Positions 7,992 to 16,758 are shown, counted from the first letter of the stretch. The stretch is DNA of 36,402 nucleotides from Bacillota bacterium (GCA_021797775.1 JAJZZC010000026.1:1-36402), one strand, 5' to 3'. A program made the numbers and translations. Notes: generated by a model not told the origin, from the letters alone.

Positions 7992-8624
7992 TTATCCCGG
8001 CGGCAGCATGTGCGCGACCCGCTCCCCCACGGTGTCTCGGAGCGCGCGCAGCCGCTGCCGCACCGGGGCCAACGCCGGGGGGTCCATGCCGGGGGCCGGC
8101 CCAAGGCTGTCGGGGGAAACGGTCCGACAGGCGGCCTCCAGCGCGTCGGCCTCGGTGATCATCCGGTGATCGAAGGCCAAGGCGAGCTCGAGGGCCACCT
8201 GTTCGTCGCGCAGCCGCGCCCAGGTCCGGTCGGAGGCGGGGAACCCCTGACCGTGCAACCGTGTCTCCATGTCCCCGACCTCGCCCCGAAGGGCCTCGGT
8301 GGCGCGCAGCCCGGCCAGGGCGTCCGCGGGAGGCAGCGGGTGCTCGTGGGTGGGATCAGGCACAAAGCGCCGACGATAGCCCGAGGCCAGGTCGCGCAAC
8401 GCCTCGGCCGCGTGGCCCACGGCGGAGGCGGCGCGTTGGCGTATCAACAGGTCGTCCGCCCGGGCCTGCTCGCGCGACTTCAGCACGCAGAAGTGGTTGC
8501 TCTCCACCGTCAGCAGGGTCCCGTTCTGCACGTCGTTGCCAGGGTGATGATAGAGGAGCACGTCGGGGCCCATGACCTCCTGGCCGTCGTCCTGGAGCGT
8601 GCTGACCACGTTCCGGATCGGCAT
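7992..8624 (-). CDS. hypothetical protein with an SPFH-like N-terminal strand region
   Basis: This is a 210-residue protein. Residues about 18-50 (GPDVLLYHHPGNDVQNGTLL, then TVESNHFCVLKSR) resemble the first strands of SPFH/virion-core-like proteins, where a 'P..D...NG..L.V.E.....' pattern precedes a beta-rich band domain. After that the protein becomes wholly helical, with charged heptad-like segments and no membrane span. The start is the ATG at 8624, with AAAGGAGA about 8 bases upstream. The resemblance is short, so the SPFH link is tentative. It is divergent from an ABC-transporter remnant at 8871-9263 and otherwise alone. Confidence 0.65.
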   Translation of the reverse strand: MPIRNVVSTLQDDGQEVMGPDVLLYHHPGNDVQNGTLLTVESNHFCVLKSREQARADDLLIRQRAASAVGHAAEALRDLASGYRRRFVPDPTHEHPLPPADALAGLRATEALRGEVGDMETRLHGQGFPASDRTWARLRDEQVALELALAFDHRMITEADALEAACRTVSPDSLGPAPGMDPPALAPVRQRLRALRDTVGERVAHMLPPG

Positions 8625-8870
8625 GGCGCAGTCTCCTTTGCAGCCGAACAGGAGAACGTCCTCTCTCGTGACCGCCTCAGGATCCGGGCGTTCGCCCCAC
8701 AAGAGTCTTGGTCCGTCCCCCCGGCGGCCGAGGCACCACGTGCCGCGCCGCACCCAGTCGGCCGCTCCCCGCGTGCGCCCATGAACGCCGCGCTGGTGGG
8801 CTCTTCGGCGGGCGGCCGGGAAGTCCTTGGGGGGCCGGGCCGTGGCGCCGCCGGGCCGCGGAGGCTGGCG

Positions 8871-9263
8871 GCGAAGGTGTGGGTGTCCGGTATGGGCTCG
8901 TCCTCTGGGCCATGGCCACGCTCCGCGGTGACCCGCCCCGTCGCGATCGCCCCGATACGCCTGGCCCGCGTGCCGCCCGCGCCACCTTGCCATCGGCTTG
9001 ATCCGCGCGATCGCCGCTGCTGGTGCTGGACGTGCCCACGGCAGCCCTGGACCCTGTCGCTGAGGCCGGCGTCTTCCGTCGCTTCGCTGCTATGGCCGCT
9101 GGACGAACCGCCGTCTTGGTCAGTCATCGCTTGGGCTTCGCGCGTCTGTGCGACCGAGTTTCTCGTCCTCCGCGCCGGCCGGCTGGTCGAGGAGGGCACC
9201 CATGAGGACCTCGTTGTCGCCGGAGGGGAGTATGCGCGCATGTGGGCGACGCAGTCGCGGTGA
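8871..9263 (+). pseudogene. ABC exporter remnant (degraded TMD-NBD fragment)
   Basis: Scattered pieces of a type-I ABC exporter are readable in different frames. One is a membrane-domain-like piece (YGLVLWAMATLRG) near 8885-8930. A Walker B and D-loop region follows (LLVLDVPTAALDP) near 9015-9060, then a switch-His region (AVLVSHRLGFARLCDRV), and finally in another frame the C-terminal LRAGRLVEEGTHEDL ... YARMW ending at 9263. Most of the nucleotide-binding domain, including Walker A and the signature motif, is missing. The catalytic Glu after Walker B is Val. At least one frameshift is needed. This is a decayed fragment left after deletion, with an insertion sequence starting 5 bases after its stop. 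Confidence 0.7.
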
Positions 9264-9268
9264 TACGT

Positions 9269-10038
9269 GTGAAGTTTCGCACTTTTTTGGCCGGACGGGG
9301 GGCGGAGCGGGAGACCCCACGGATGCATGTTCCCCTGGACATCTGTGATGGGGTTTTTTAGCACGGCACCGGACCAGTGGCGCCGCGCCCAGGTGCGGCG
9401 CCACGACTGCACCGTGGATTGTCTGCTGCTCAGCCGCGTCGCGCTCTGGTACCAGGTCACTGGGGAGTTGCCCATCCGCCTGGTGATCGTCCGCGACCCC
9501 GCGGGCCACGAGCACGACGACTTCTTCTTCTCCACCGACATCCACGCCGAGCTGGCTGCCGTCGTTGCCGAGTATGCGGACCGCTGGAGCATCGAGGTGC
9601 CCTTCCGCGAGGTCAAGCAGCACCCCCAATCCTGGCGCCGCTGTAGCCCCAGTTGCAACGTCACGGTCGGTCTCCGGCTCTACTCCACCGTCTGGATGTG
9701 GTTCCTCCAGGCTGGCGGCGACCAACCCGCTTGGCCGCACCGCCCCTGGTATACGCGCAAGCGTTCCCCATCCTTCGCCGATGCCTTGGCTGCCCTGCGC
9801 GCCGCTCTCTGGCGCCAGCGCCTTTCTCCCGCCATCGCTGCCGCGCCCGAGTTCGCCTGAATCGTCGACGCCGTGATCGCCGCCCTGGCTCGCGCGGGCT
9901 GAGCGGGACTGCTCCCCGCCTCCACCGCGCGCCGGACCAACCAGATCAAGCACAATCGGCCACTTGCCACCCGGCCGGCCGTTCCGGCGTCCCCTGTCCC
10001 TTGCCCTCCCCCTTCAGAAAGAAAGCGCGAAACTTCAC
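9269..10038 (+). mobile_element. internally deleted insertion sequence with matched terminal inverted repeats
   Basis: The left end GTGAAGTTTCGCACTTTTTT (9269-9288) matches the reverse complement of the right end (10019-10038) at 18 of 20 positions. The 770-base element contains only the C-terminal half of a DDE transposase, so the 5' half has been lost. It is a non-autonomous relic that could still be mobilised in trans by a full-length relative. No target-site duplication is obvious. Confidence 0.75.
9327..9860 (+). pseudogene. DDE transposase, C-terminal fragment
   Basis: About 175 codons remain. Residues near 40-60 (VALWYQVTGELPIRLVIVRD) and near 80-100 (VVAEYADRWSIEVPFREVKQ) are the hallmark C-terminal segment of IS4/IS701-type DDE_Tnp_1 transposases. 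The Glu of FREVKQ occupies the catalytic Glu position. The two catalytic Asp regions upstream are absent. After the TGA at 9858-9860 the same frame continues plausibly for about 13 more residues (IVDAVIAALARAG), suggesting a nonsense mutation. The protein is not functional. Confidence 0.8.
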
Positions 10039-10040
10039 GC

Positions 10041-10080
10041 CGTCAGTGGCCTCCGTGACCCCACGGGCGCCGCGGCCGCC
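10041..10080 (+). repeat. 40-base dispersed repeat, copy 1
   Basis: Matches 21731-21770 at 37 of 40 positions; the conserved block is CCACGGGCGCCGCGGCCGCC. It begins two bases beyond the right end of the insertion sequence. Confidence 0.7.
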
Positions 10081-10285
10081 GCCACGACGGCCCCCGCGCC
10101 GAGCGCGACGGCGAACGGCGGGGGGATCCCTGCCCCGCAGCCCCGCCGGCCGCTGGCCTCTGGTAGATTGGGGCTTGGCCGCCACGCTGCGGCATGTGCC
10201 ACACCTGGAGGGGGTCATCGTCACGCGTGCCGACGAGCCAGCGCGAGGAGCGGGCGGAGCGGAGGCGAACGCCGGCACGGGGGGG

Positions 10286-11101
10286 GTGCGCCTCATCGCT
10301 CTGGACCTGGACGGCACGGTACTCGGTCCTGGTCGGCACATCGCGCCGGCTGCCCACGAGGCGTTGCGGGCGGCGGAGGCGGCCGGGGTGCTCGTGGTGC
10401 TGGCAAGCGGCCGCATGCTGCGCTCGGCAGCCGGGGTACAGGCGGCCCTCGGGCTGTCCGGTCCCATCATCGCGTACAACGGCGGCATGGTGCGGCTGCC
10501 GGACGGGCGCGGCTGGGAGGATCCGGTGCCGCTCCCCGCGGCCCGCGCCATCTCACGCCTGTGCCAGGAACGCGGCTATTTTGTCCAGTGCTACTATGGT
10601 GACCGGCTGTGCGTGCCCGCGGACGGGCCCCGGGCACAGGAATACGCCGAGATCGCCGGGGTCCCGTTCGAGGTCGACCCCGCAGCCGTCTTCGATCCGC
10701 CGCAGCCGCCGACGAAGCAACTGGTCATCGAGCCCGTCGAGCGTCAGCCCGAGGTGCGGGAGGCCGTGCGCGCCGCCGCGGCGGGGGCCGTCGAACTCGC
10801 CAACTCGTACCCCCACTACCTGGAGGTCAGCGCGGCCGGGGTGCATAAGGGCGCCGCGCTCGCCCGCCTAGCCCAGGCATTGGGCGTGCCGCGTGCGGCG
10901 GTGATGGCCGTGGGCGATGGGGAAAACGACCTCTCCATGCTGCGGTACGCCGGCGTGCCGGCGGCGGTGGGGAACGCGGTCCCAGGACTCCGGGCCATCG
11001 CGGCGGTGCGCGCCGCGGCGTCCTATGGTGACGGGGTGGCGGAGGTGGTGCGCCGTGTGCTCGGCGCGGGCGGCGGGGCGCCCGCTGTCCCGGTGGGCTG
11101 A
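10286..11101 (+). CDS. HAD-superfamily hydrolase, Cof-type (IIB) phosphatase
   Basis: This is a 271-residue Cof/YidA-type HAD phosphatase, a family that dephosphorylates sugar phosphates and small phosphorylated metabolites. Motif I is IALDLDGTVLG at residues 4-14, motif II LASGRM near 45-50, motif III the Lys in VHKGAAL near 190, and motif IV GDGENDLSML near 210-219. The C2-type cap lies between motifs II and III. The GTG at 10286 immediately precedes the first strand and sits behind a run of G. An upstream GTG at 10196 would add 30 residues without homology. Substrate unknown. A NagZ-like gene follows 70 bases later on the same strand. Confidence 0.88.
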   Translation: MRLIALDLDGTVLGPGRHIAPAAHEALRAAEAAGVLVVLASGRMLRSAAGVQAALGLSGPIIAYNGGMVRLPDGRGWEDPVPLPAARAISRLCQERGYFVQCYYGDRLCVPADGPRAQEYAEIAGVPFEVDPAAVFDPPQPPTKQLVIEPVERQPEVREAVRAAAAGAVELANSYPHYLEVSAAGVHKGAALARLAQALGVPRAAVMAVGDGENDLSMLRYAGVPAAVGNAVPGLRAIAAVRAAASYGDGVAEVVRRVLGAGGGAPAVPVG

Positions 11102-11171
11102 ATGCGGGGTAGATGGCGTCGCGACCGGCGGGGCGGCGCGCGCCACCGCTCGCCCACGGCGGGCGTGGCCG

Positions 11172-12659
11172 GTGACAGCGGGAACGGTGGTGGGCGTGGT
11201 GCGCGTCGATGGGCTTGGCATTTCGGAGCTACCCCCGCGCCGCCCGGGACCCTTGCCGGGTGATCTGCCGCTGGAGGTGGCGGCGCTGCAGGTCCTGGCG
11301 GCCGGAGAGGATGCCGGTCAGGAGGCCGAGACGGACGACCTGGTGGCCCAGGGCCTCGGTGCGGTCGTCTTCTTCGCCTCGGCCCTGCGTGACCCGGACC
11401 GGGCGGCGTCACGGAGTGCCGCCCTGCAGGCCGCGGCGCTTCGCGGGCCCGCCGTCTCCCCGCTGCTGCTGGCGGCGGACGAGGAGGGCGGCCGTGTCTG
11501 CCGGCTGCCCCTGTCACCGGCCACCATGCCGGGCGCCATGGCACTGGCGGCCGCGGGGGGCGGCGCCGACCTGGCGCGCACGGCGGGCCGCGCCACGGCG
11601 GGCAGGCTGGCGGCGGTGGGCGTGAACTGGAACCTGGCGCCGGTGTGCGACCTCTGGGCGGCGGAGAACCCCGCCCTGGGCAGCCGTTGCTTCGCGCGGG
11701 CGCCGGCTCTCGCGGCCGAGTTGGCGGCTGCTTTTGCGCAGGGGTTGCGCGACGGGGGGGTAGCGGCCTGCGCCAAGCACTTCCCCGGCCATGGGGCGAC
11801 GGCGGTGGATAGCCACGAGGCCCTGCCGGTGCTGGATGCGGACCTCGCGTTGCTGCGCCGGCGGGAGTGGCTACCCTTCGCCGCGGCGGTGCGCGCGGGC
11901 GTGGAGACGGTGATGACCGGCCACTTGCTGGCGCCGGCGCTGGGGCTCGAGCCCGCCAGTCTCTCCTCGACGGTGACGCGCGCGCTGCGCGAGGAGCTTG
12001 GGTTTACTGGGGTCGTGGTCACGGACGCGCTGGGGATGTCGGGGTGCCTGCGCTACGCCGGGGACGTGGGCCGGGCGGCCGTCCTGGCGCTCCACGCCGG
12101 CGCGGACGTCGCGCTCGTCGGGCACGGCCCCGCTGAGCAGCGGCAGGCGCGGGACGCCCTGGTCGCGGCGGTGCGCGCGGGGCGCCTGGCGCGGGAGCGC
12201 CTGGATGAGGCCGTCGGCCGGGTGTGGGCGCTGAAGGAGGCGTTGGGGTTGGCGCGCAAAGGCGCGAGCCAGCCGGCGGCGGCGTCCCACCTGCTGGCTC
12301 GCCCGGCGGACGTGGATCTGGCGCGCTGGATCGCCCTGCGGTCCATCACGGAGCTGGCGCCGGGTCCGCGGTGCGCGCGGCCAGCGACGATCCGAGCCGG
12401 CGAGGGGGCCGCGCCCGCCCTGCTTGCGGCCGTCAGGGGGCGGTGGCCGCAGGCGCGGGAGGAGCCGCCGTCCCGCGATGCCCCCCCCGGCTGTGTCACC
12501 CTGGATGCGCGGTGTCACCTGCTGGTCGGGCTGCCCGTGCCCTCGACCCTGCCGGCGGGGGGCGTGCTTTTGGCCTACGACGCGACGCCAGCGTCGTTGG
12601 CGGCCCTGCTGGCCTGCGCTACGGGGGAGGCCGAGGCGGGAGGGCGGCTGCCTCTGTAG
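11172..12659 (+). CDS. glycoside hydrolase family 3 (NagZ-like beta-N-acetylhexosaminidase)
   Basis: This is a 495-residue GH3 enzyme of the NagZ/NagA type, which releases GlcNAc from muropeptides during cell-wall recycling. Key motifs are DEEGGRV near residue 103, KHFPGHG with the following D-S-H that supplies the acid/base His of this subgroup, MTGHLLAPAL, and the nucleophile Asp in VVVTDALGMSG. The C-terminal about 110 residues are Ala/Gly/Pro-rich and less conserved. No signal peptide is evident, so it is probably cytoplasmic. Several in-frame GTGs (11172, 11187, 11190, 11196) are possible starts; the longest is given. The stop codon sits in the loop of a 10-bp perfect hairpin. It fits the amino-sugar theme of the window. 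Confidence 0.88.
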   Translation: MTAGTVVGVVRVDGLGISELPPRRPGPLPGDLPLEVAALQVLAAGEDAGQEAETDDLVAQGLGAVVFFASALRDPDRAASRSAALQAAALRGPAVSPLLLAADEEGGRVCRLPLSPATMPGAMALAAAGGGADLARTAGRATAGRLAAVGVNWNLAPVCDLWAAENPALGSRCFARAPALAAELAAAFAQGLRDGGVAACAKHFPGHGATAVDSHEALPVLDADLALLRRREWLPFAAAVRAGVETVMTGHLLAPALGLEPASLSSTVTRALREELGFTGVVVTDALGMSGCLRYAGDVGRAAVLALHAGADVALVGHGPAEQRQARDALVAAVRAGRLARERLDEAVGRVWALKEALGLARKGASQPAAASHLLARPADVDLARWIALRSITELAPGPRCARPATIRAGEGAAPALLAAVRGRWPQAREEPPSRDAPPGCVTLDARCHLLVGLPVPSTLPAGGVLLAYDATPASLAALLACATGEAEAGGRLPL

Positions 12660-12670
12660 GGGCAGCCGCC
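12643..12670 (+). terminator. hairpin with the nagZ-like stop codon in its loop
   Basis: Perfect 10-bp stem GGCGGCTGCC / GGCAGCCGCC. The 8-base loop TCTGTAGG contains the TAG stop (12657-12659). There is no U-tract. A further 10-bp hairpin follows at 12714-12741. Confidence 0.65.
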
Positions 12671-12713
12671 GCGGCTTCTGGGCGCGACGCGCGTGCCCGG
12701 TTGTCCAGCCGGG

Positions 12714-12741
12714 CCGGCAACCGCCCGCGCGCGGTTGCCGG
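12714..12741 (+). terminator. second GC hairpin downstream of the nagZ-like gene
   Basis: Perfect 10-bp stem CCGGCAACCG / CGGTTGCCGG with an 8-base loop, 54 bases after the stop. There is no T-run. Confidence 0.5.
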
Positions 12742-12859
12742 ATACGCTCCTACGGGTACCCTGAGCCCCTCCTGATCCCGGGAGGAGCCGCAGCCCTTCG
12801 TCGCGGCCCCGCGCGCAGTCGGGCATCGGGGCAAGACGCCCCTTGCCGGAGGCGGACCA

Positions 12860-12997
12860 TTCACCCCGACATTCGCGGCGGGTCGGCGGGTCGCCTTGGT
12901 GTCCAGGGGCCGGCCCGTCGCTACCACCTCAACCGTTCGCGGCGCGGGGTCCTCCCGCGCAAGGGCGCCAGCCTGACACTGCGACATTGCGCGACAC
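12860..12997 (+). repeat. MITE-like repeat, copy B (diverged)
   Basis: Left end TTCACCCCGACATTCGCG; right end diverged (CACTGCGACATTGCGCG). It shares interior blocks with copies A and C and lies directly upstream of C in tandem. Confidence 0.65.
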
Positions 12998-13002
12998 GCA
13001 TA

Positions 13003-13140
13003 TTCACCCTGATTTTCGCAAAGGGGTTGCCCGGCGCCTTCGCGCCCAGGCGCCGGCCCCTCGCCACGACCTCACCCGCTCGTACGGCAGCGTCCTTCTG
13101 CGACAGCGGCGCCCGCCTGACACTGCGAGATTCAGGTTCA
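13003..13140 (+). repeat. MITE-like repeat, copy C
   Basis: This is a 138-base copy with the clearest ends: TTCACCCTGATTTTCGCA at the left and TGCGAGATTCAGGTTCA at the right. The reverse complement of the right end matches the left at about 13 of 17 positions. It is in the same orientation as copies A and B. Confidence 0.75.
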
Positions 13141-13157
13141 CTTGACAGGGCTTCCGT

Positions 13158-13181
13158 CGGCGGCGCTATCATGCGCCGCCG
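13158..13181 (-). terminator. hairpin with the solute-binding protein stop codon in its loop
   Basis: Perfect 9-bp stem CGGCGGCGC / GCGCCGCCG. The 6-base loop TATCAT contains the minus-strand stop (TGA, 13171-13169). There is no U-tract. Confidence 0.6.
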
Positions 13182-14878
13182 TAGGTCGCTGCGAAGGAGG
13201 TGTTGCTGCCAGACGCCACCTGCGCCTCCGTGACCGCGAGCAGCCAGGGGCCATGGGCCGCATTCAGCCCTGAGGACGGGGCCGTGCAGGTGTTCGGCGT
13301 CGCGAAGCCGCCGCTCGTGCCGGCGACGGACTGCAGGGCCTGACCGAGGTTCTGGCGCACCAGGTCGTAGGCGGCGGCGTTGGCGTCGGCTTCGACGCCG
13401 AAGGCGTCCTGGAGGGTGACGTCCTGGTCCGGGGAGGCGATGACCGCGGCCTCGGCGGGTCCCGTATACTGCGCCAACTGGTGCAGGGCCAGGCTGGGCA
13501 CGGCGGAGAGACCGCGGCCCCATCCCATCAGGGCGGTTTGCGCGGCGGAGGAGAGCAGGGCGGTCGCCAGCTTGCTCGCCTCAGTCCGATGGGCCGTGTC
13601 CTTCCACACCATCACGTCGAGGTTGTCGGTGGGCACCGCGGGGCGCGAAGGGAACGTGGGTAGCGGTGCCACCTTCCAGGTGATGCTGGAGATGGCGGTT
13701 GGCAGGGGCATGGCGGGCGGTAGGAACGCGCCCAAGCGCGCGCGCACCTTGGGGGGGATGCGGGGCACCGGGGCCCGCAGCCCCAACGCCTCGCCCAGCG
13801 GACCCATGAAGAAGGTGAAGCCGCGCGGCGGAAGGTGGTTGCCGCGGCAAGACCCGTAGACGGCGCTGTAGGCGACCCAGCCCATGATCTCCTGCAGGGC
13901 CGCCTGGGCCTGCGGTGTGGTGAAGCTGGCCGTGCAGGAGGTGGCGTTCGTCTGCGCCCACTGGGTGCCGTAGCCCACGGCGGCGGCACTGACGAGTCCG
14001 CCGGGCACGGGGGCCGGCCCGAAGGGCGGCGTGGCGCCAGCCAGAGGCACATAGGCCAGGGGACCGTTCGGGGCGACGAAGCGGGCGGCGGCCGACTGAA
14101 GTTGGGCGGCGAAGGCCTCCGCGGTCCAGGCCTGGCCGCCGACCATCGTGGAAGTGGTCTTCGGGACGGCGCACACCAGGGGCACCCGCAGCAGGGGCAG
14201 GGCCGCCTGCGGGTGCCCCGCCTGGCCCGGGGCGTAGGCGCGCCCCTGACGCAGCAGCGCCGCGGGTATGGAGTGCAGCGTACTGGCGAATTCCTGCACG
14301 TAGGGAGAGAGGTCGAGGGCCCGGGCGGCGAGGTAGCCGTCGATGTCGTGGTGGGGGGCGATGATGAGGTCGGGCATGGGGAGGGAGGGGTCGTCAACGA
14401 TCTGTACGGGTGGCGGGTTCGTCAGGGGCGAAATCCCTGTGGAGGATGCGTTGGCGGCGGGAGAGGACGTGGTGCTCTGGCCGAACGTCGTCCGGGGGAA
14501 CCAGTGGCTCGCCTCGGCCGACGCCAAGCCGGTGGCGAACTGGAAGGAATAGTTTCCGCCCGCCTGGTGGGCCGCGGCGCGCAGGGCCTCTCGCACCAAG
14601 CGCGGGAAGGGCGGCGTGGACCGGTAGGAGACCGGGTACCAGACCGTCAGCGCCACCGGGGCGGCGGAGGATGCCTGTGGCGCCGCTGGCGCGAAGGCGC
14701 GCAAGGCGCCGCAGGCATCCAGCGTGGCGGCCGCCGCCAGGCTCGCGCCGGCTGTCGCCGCCCGCACCAGCAATCGTCGCCGCGTCCAGGGTCCAGAACC
14801 GCCCGGCACCCCGGTCGCCGGCGTGTGATCTCCTGGACGCGGCGACGGACCCTTGCCCGAGGCGAGACGGTTTTCCAA
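13169..14878 (-). CDS. Tat-secreted lipoprotein, ABC-type extracellular solute-binding protein
   Basis: This 569-residue protein has a twin-arginine signal ([19 protein letters not shown]) ending in a lipobox (ATLDAC-G), so it should be exported folded and lipid-anchored outside the cell. The mature part is built like family-1 solute-binding proteins: an N-terminal strand ([11 protein letters not shown]), a hinge region with [16 protein letters not shown], and a C-terminal segment with [11 protein letters not shown] and [18 protein letters not shown]. The ligand is unknown; sugars or oligosaccharides are usual. The TTG at 14878 is chosen because GGAGGGG lies 8 bases upstream; a GTG at 14809 would give a shorter n-region with a poor ribosome site. 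No permease or ATPase gene is nearby. The stop lies in a hairpin loop. Confidence 0.8.
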   Translation of the reverse strand: MENRLASGKGPSPRPGDHTPATGVPGGSGPWTRRRLLVRAATAGASLAAAATLDACGALRAFAPAAPQASSAAPVALTVWYPVSYRSTPPFPRLVREALRAAAHQAGGNYSFQFATGLASAEASHWFPRTTFGQSTTSSPAANASSTGISPLTNPPPVQIVDDPSLPMPDLIIAPHHDIDGYLAARALDLSPYVQEFASTLHSIPAALLRQGRAYAPGQAGHPQAALPLLRVPLVCAVPKTTSTMVGGQAWTAEAFAAQLQSAAARFVAPNGPLAYVPLAGATPPFGPAPVPGGLVSAAAVGYGTQWAQTNATSCTASFTTPQAQAALQEIMGWVAYSAVYGSCRGNHLPPRGFTFFMGPLGEALGLRAPVPRIPPKVRARLGAFLPPAMPLPTAISSITWKVAPLPTFPSRPAVPTDNLDVMVWKDTAHRTEASKLATALLSSAAQTALMGWGRGLSAVPSLALHQLAQYTGPAEAAVIASPDQDVTLQDAFGVEADANAAAYDLVRQNLGQALQSVAGTSGGFATPNTCTAPSSGLNAAHGPWLLAVTEAQVASGSNTSFAATYGGA

Positions 14879-15115
14879 GTCCTGCACCCCTCCAGCATGC
14901 GCCAGCGCCGGTCGGCGCGGTCGCGGTCCGGGTTGGCGGGCTCCGCCACCCTCACCAAGAGCGGCGCATCGGCGTCCCGGCAGGGCAGGCAGCCCGCCCT
15001 GCCGATTGACCCGGGCCCATGCGCGTACTACCCTCGCCGCCACGGTCGTCCCGCGCCGTGGTGGTCGGCGGGCACCTGGCGGCTGGCCCCATTCGGCAGA
15101 GGAGGCGGTCAGGCC

Positions 15116-15502
15116 TTGCGTATCGCGCTCATCGCCCATGACAAGCTCAAGCCGGACATGTTGGATTTCGCCCGCAGCCACCGCGATACGCTGGCCCAGC
15201 ACGCGCTGGTCGCCACCGGTACCACAGGCGGCCTGGTGGCTGAGGCCACCGGCCTGCCCATCCACCGCTACCTCTCCGGGCCGCTGGGCGGCGATCAGCA
15301 GATCGGTAGCGAGATCGCCTCGGGCCGTGTGGACTGCGTGATCTTCCTGCGGGACCCGCTTACGGCACATCCGCACGAGCCCGATGTGGCCGCCCTGCTG
15401 CGCCTCTGCGACGTGCGCGTCATCCCCGTGGCCACGAACCTGGCCACGGCGCGCGGTCTGATGGCCGCCATCGAGGCCGGGGTGTTTGCCGCGGGCGGGT
15501 GA
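15116..15502 (+). CDS. mgsA: methylglyoxal synthase
   Basis: MgsA converts dihydroxyacetone phosphate to methylglyoxal and phosphate, a bypass of lower glycolysis when phosphate is short. The 128-residue product has the full small fold: [16 protein letters not shown] at the N-terminus, the phosphate-binding [21 protein letters not shown] with the catalytic Asp region, [15 protein letters not shown], and the final ATNLATA. The start is the TTG at 15116 behind GGAGGCGG. It is divergent from the solute-binding lipoprotein, with 237 bases between the two starts, which must hold both promoters. The stop codon is flanked by complementary GC blocks that could fold with a 2-base bulge. Confidence 0.93.
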   Translation: MRIALIAHDKLKPDMLDFARSHRDTLAQHALVATGTTGGLVAEATGLPIHRYLSGPLGGDQQIGSEIASGRVDCVIFLRDPLTAHPHEPDVAALLRLCDVRVIPVATNLATARGLMAAIEAGVFAAGG

Positions 15503-15624
15503 AGCGCGAGTCGCCCCCGCGTCGCCCGGTGGCGGCGTGTGGCGGTTGTCGCCAGGCCGCGCGGTGGAGCACGGCCGACCGCCGACCTCGCACCGGATCC
15601 GACCCGGATGGCCGTCGGGCGGTT

Positions 15625-16758
15625 TCAGTTCCCGCCTGGGACCATCCCCAACAACCCCCGCTCCCCGGGCGCGAACGGGGGGTTGGCCTGCTGGAAGAAC
15701 TCGGTCCCGCGGGCGAAGCGGGCCAGGACCTTCCCCTCGTCGGCGTCCCACAGGTCTCGGTCCATCTGGGTCTGTGTCCGGTGCGCCCGGAAGGCCGACA
15801 TCTTCTGCCGGGCCACCGGACGGCACTCCACCGCCGTGATCTGATCCGCGGTCAGGCCGTGCTTGGCGGGCTCCTTGGCGAGATCCCCGCCTGCCAGGTA
15901 ATAGAGGCGGGCCGGCTGGAAGGCCCGCACGCCGCCCGCGAGTTGCTCAGGGTGCCAGACGGGCTCGCCCGCGCGCCGCCAAGCCAGGGTCGCCGCCCGC
16001 CCGACGGCGCAGTGGTCGGGGTGGCCCCCGCGGTGTTCGTGGAAGGTCAGGACGCCCTCCGGCCGCACGCGGCGCATGTGCAGCGCAAAGCGCGCGGCCA
16101 GCGCGTCCTCGTCCTCAAACTCCAGGCACTTATCGCGCAGGCCCAGCAGGGTCAGGCCGCCGATCCCGAGCGCCCGGCAGGCCTCGCGCAACTCGGCCTC
16201 GCGCTCGACCGGCAGTCCCTCGCGTGTGGTGTAGGGCGGATCGCCCAGGCGGCGGCCGTGCTCGCCGCGCGTGGCGCAGACGAGGTGGATGGCGCCGCCC
16301 GCCGCCGCGAAGGCGGCCAGCGCGCCGCCGCAGATGAAGGTCTCGTCGTCGGGGTGCGCCAACGCCACCAGCAGCGTGGGGTGCGCGCCCGGGCCGGCGT
16401 GGGCTGGTGCTTGGAGCCCCCCCGGGGGGTCCCCGGCGGGCTGTGGTTCCGCGAACGGGCTCAGGCTGACCTCCAGGGCGCGCCTCAGCCTGTTGTCCCC
16501 ATCCCCGTAGCCCTGGAAGATGAGGCGGCCCTGCGCATCGACCCCCCACTCCCGGAGGTCCTCCACGCGCACCCAGCCCTCGCGGCAGCGCAACGCCACG
16601 CGGCAGGCGCCGTGTCCGCGCACGCGACCCTCGATCAACTCGATGCGCATGTTGCGCAGAAAGCCGCCGGGGATGGATTCCGCGTGGACGTAAACGGTGT
16701 GGCCAGCGAAGCGCGCCAGCGCCGCCTCCGCGGCGACGCCGTCTGCGATGGGCTCCAC
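15625..16758 (-). CDS. LmbE/PIG-L family deacetylase with an extra N-terminal domain
   Basis: This is a 377-residue protein. The C-terminal about 250 residues form a PIG-L/LmbE zinc-dependent N-acetylglucosaminyl deacetylase domain, with metal motif AHPDDE near residue 135, a His in HPDHCAVGRAA, and CATRGEHG and TFHEHRGG between. Members deacetylate GlcNAc conjugates, including the bacillithiol and mycothiol precursors. The first about 110 residues (GHTVYVHAESIPGGFLRNMR onward) form a separate beta-rich domain that I do not recognise. The start is the GTG at 16758 behind AAAGGGGG. The bacillithiol role is a possibility only; no bshA or bshC is in the window. A 5-bp GC stem brackets the stop. 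Confidence 0.83.
   Translation of the reverse strand: MEPIADGVAAEAALARFAGHTVYVHAESIPGGFLRNMRIELIEGRVRGHGACRVALRCREGWVRVEDLREWGVDAQGRLIFQGYGDGDNRLRRALEVSLSPFAEPQPAGDPPGGLQAPAHAGPGAHPTLLVALAHPDDETFICGGALAAFAAAGGAIHLVCATRGEHGRRLGDPPYTTREGLPVEREAELREACRALGIGGLTLLGLRDKCLEFEDEDALAARFALHMRRVRPEGVLTFHEHRGGHPDHCAVGRAATLAWRRAGEPVWHPEQLAGGVRAFQPARLYYLAGGDLAKEPAKHGLTADQITAVECRPVARQKMSAFRAHRTQTQMDRDLWDADEGKVLARFARGTEFFQQANPPFAPGERGLLGMVPGGN

Noticed and set aside
7542-9263. Very long open frame across the intergenic region, the antisense of the 7992 gene, and the ABC remnant
   Set aside because: Only the last about 35 codons match a protein family; the rest is antisense or Pro/Arg/Gly-rich shadow created by high GC.
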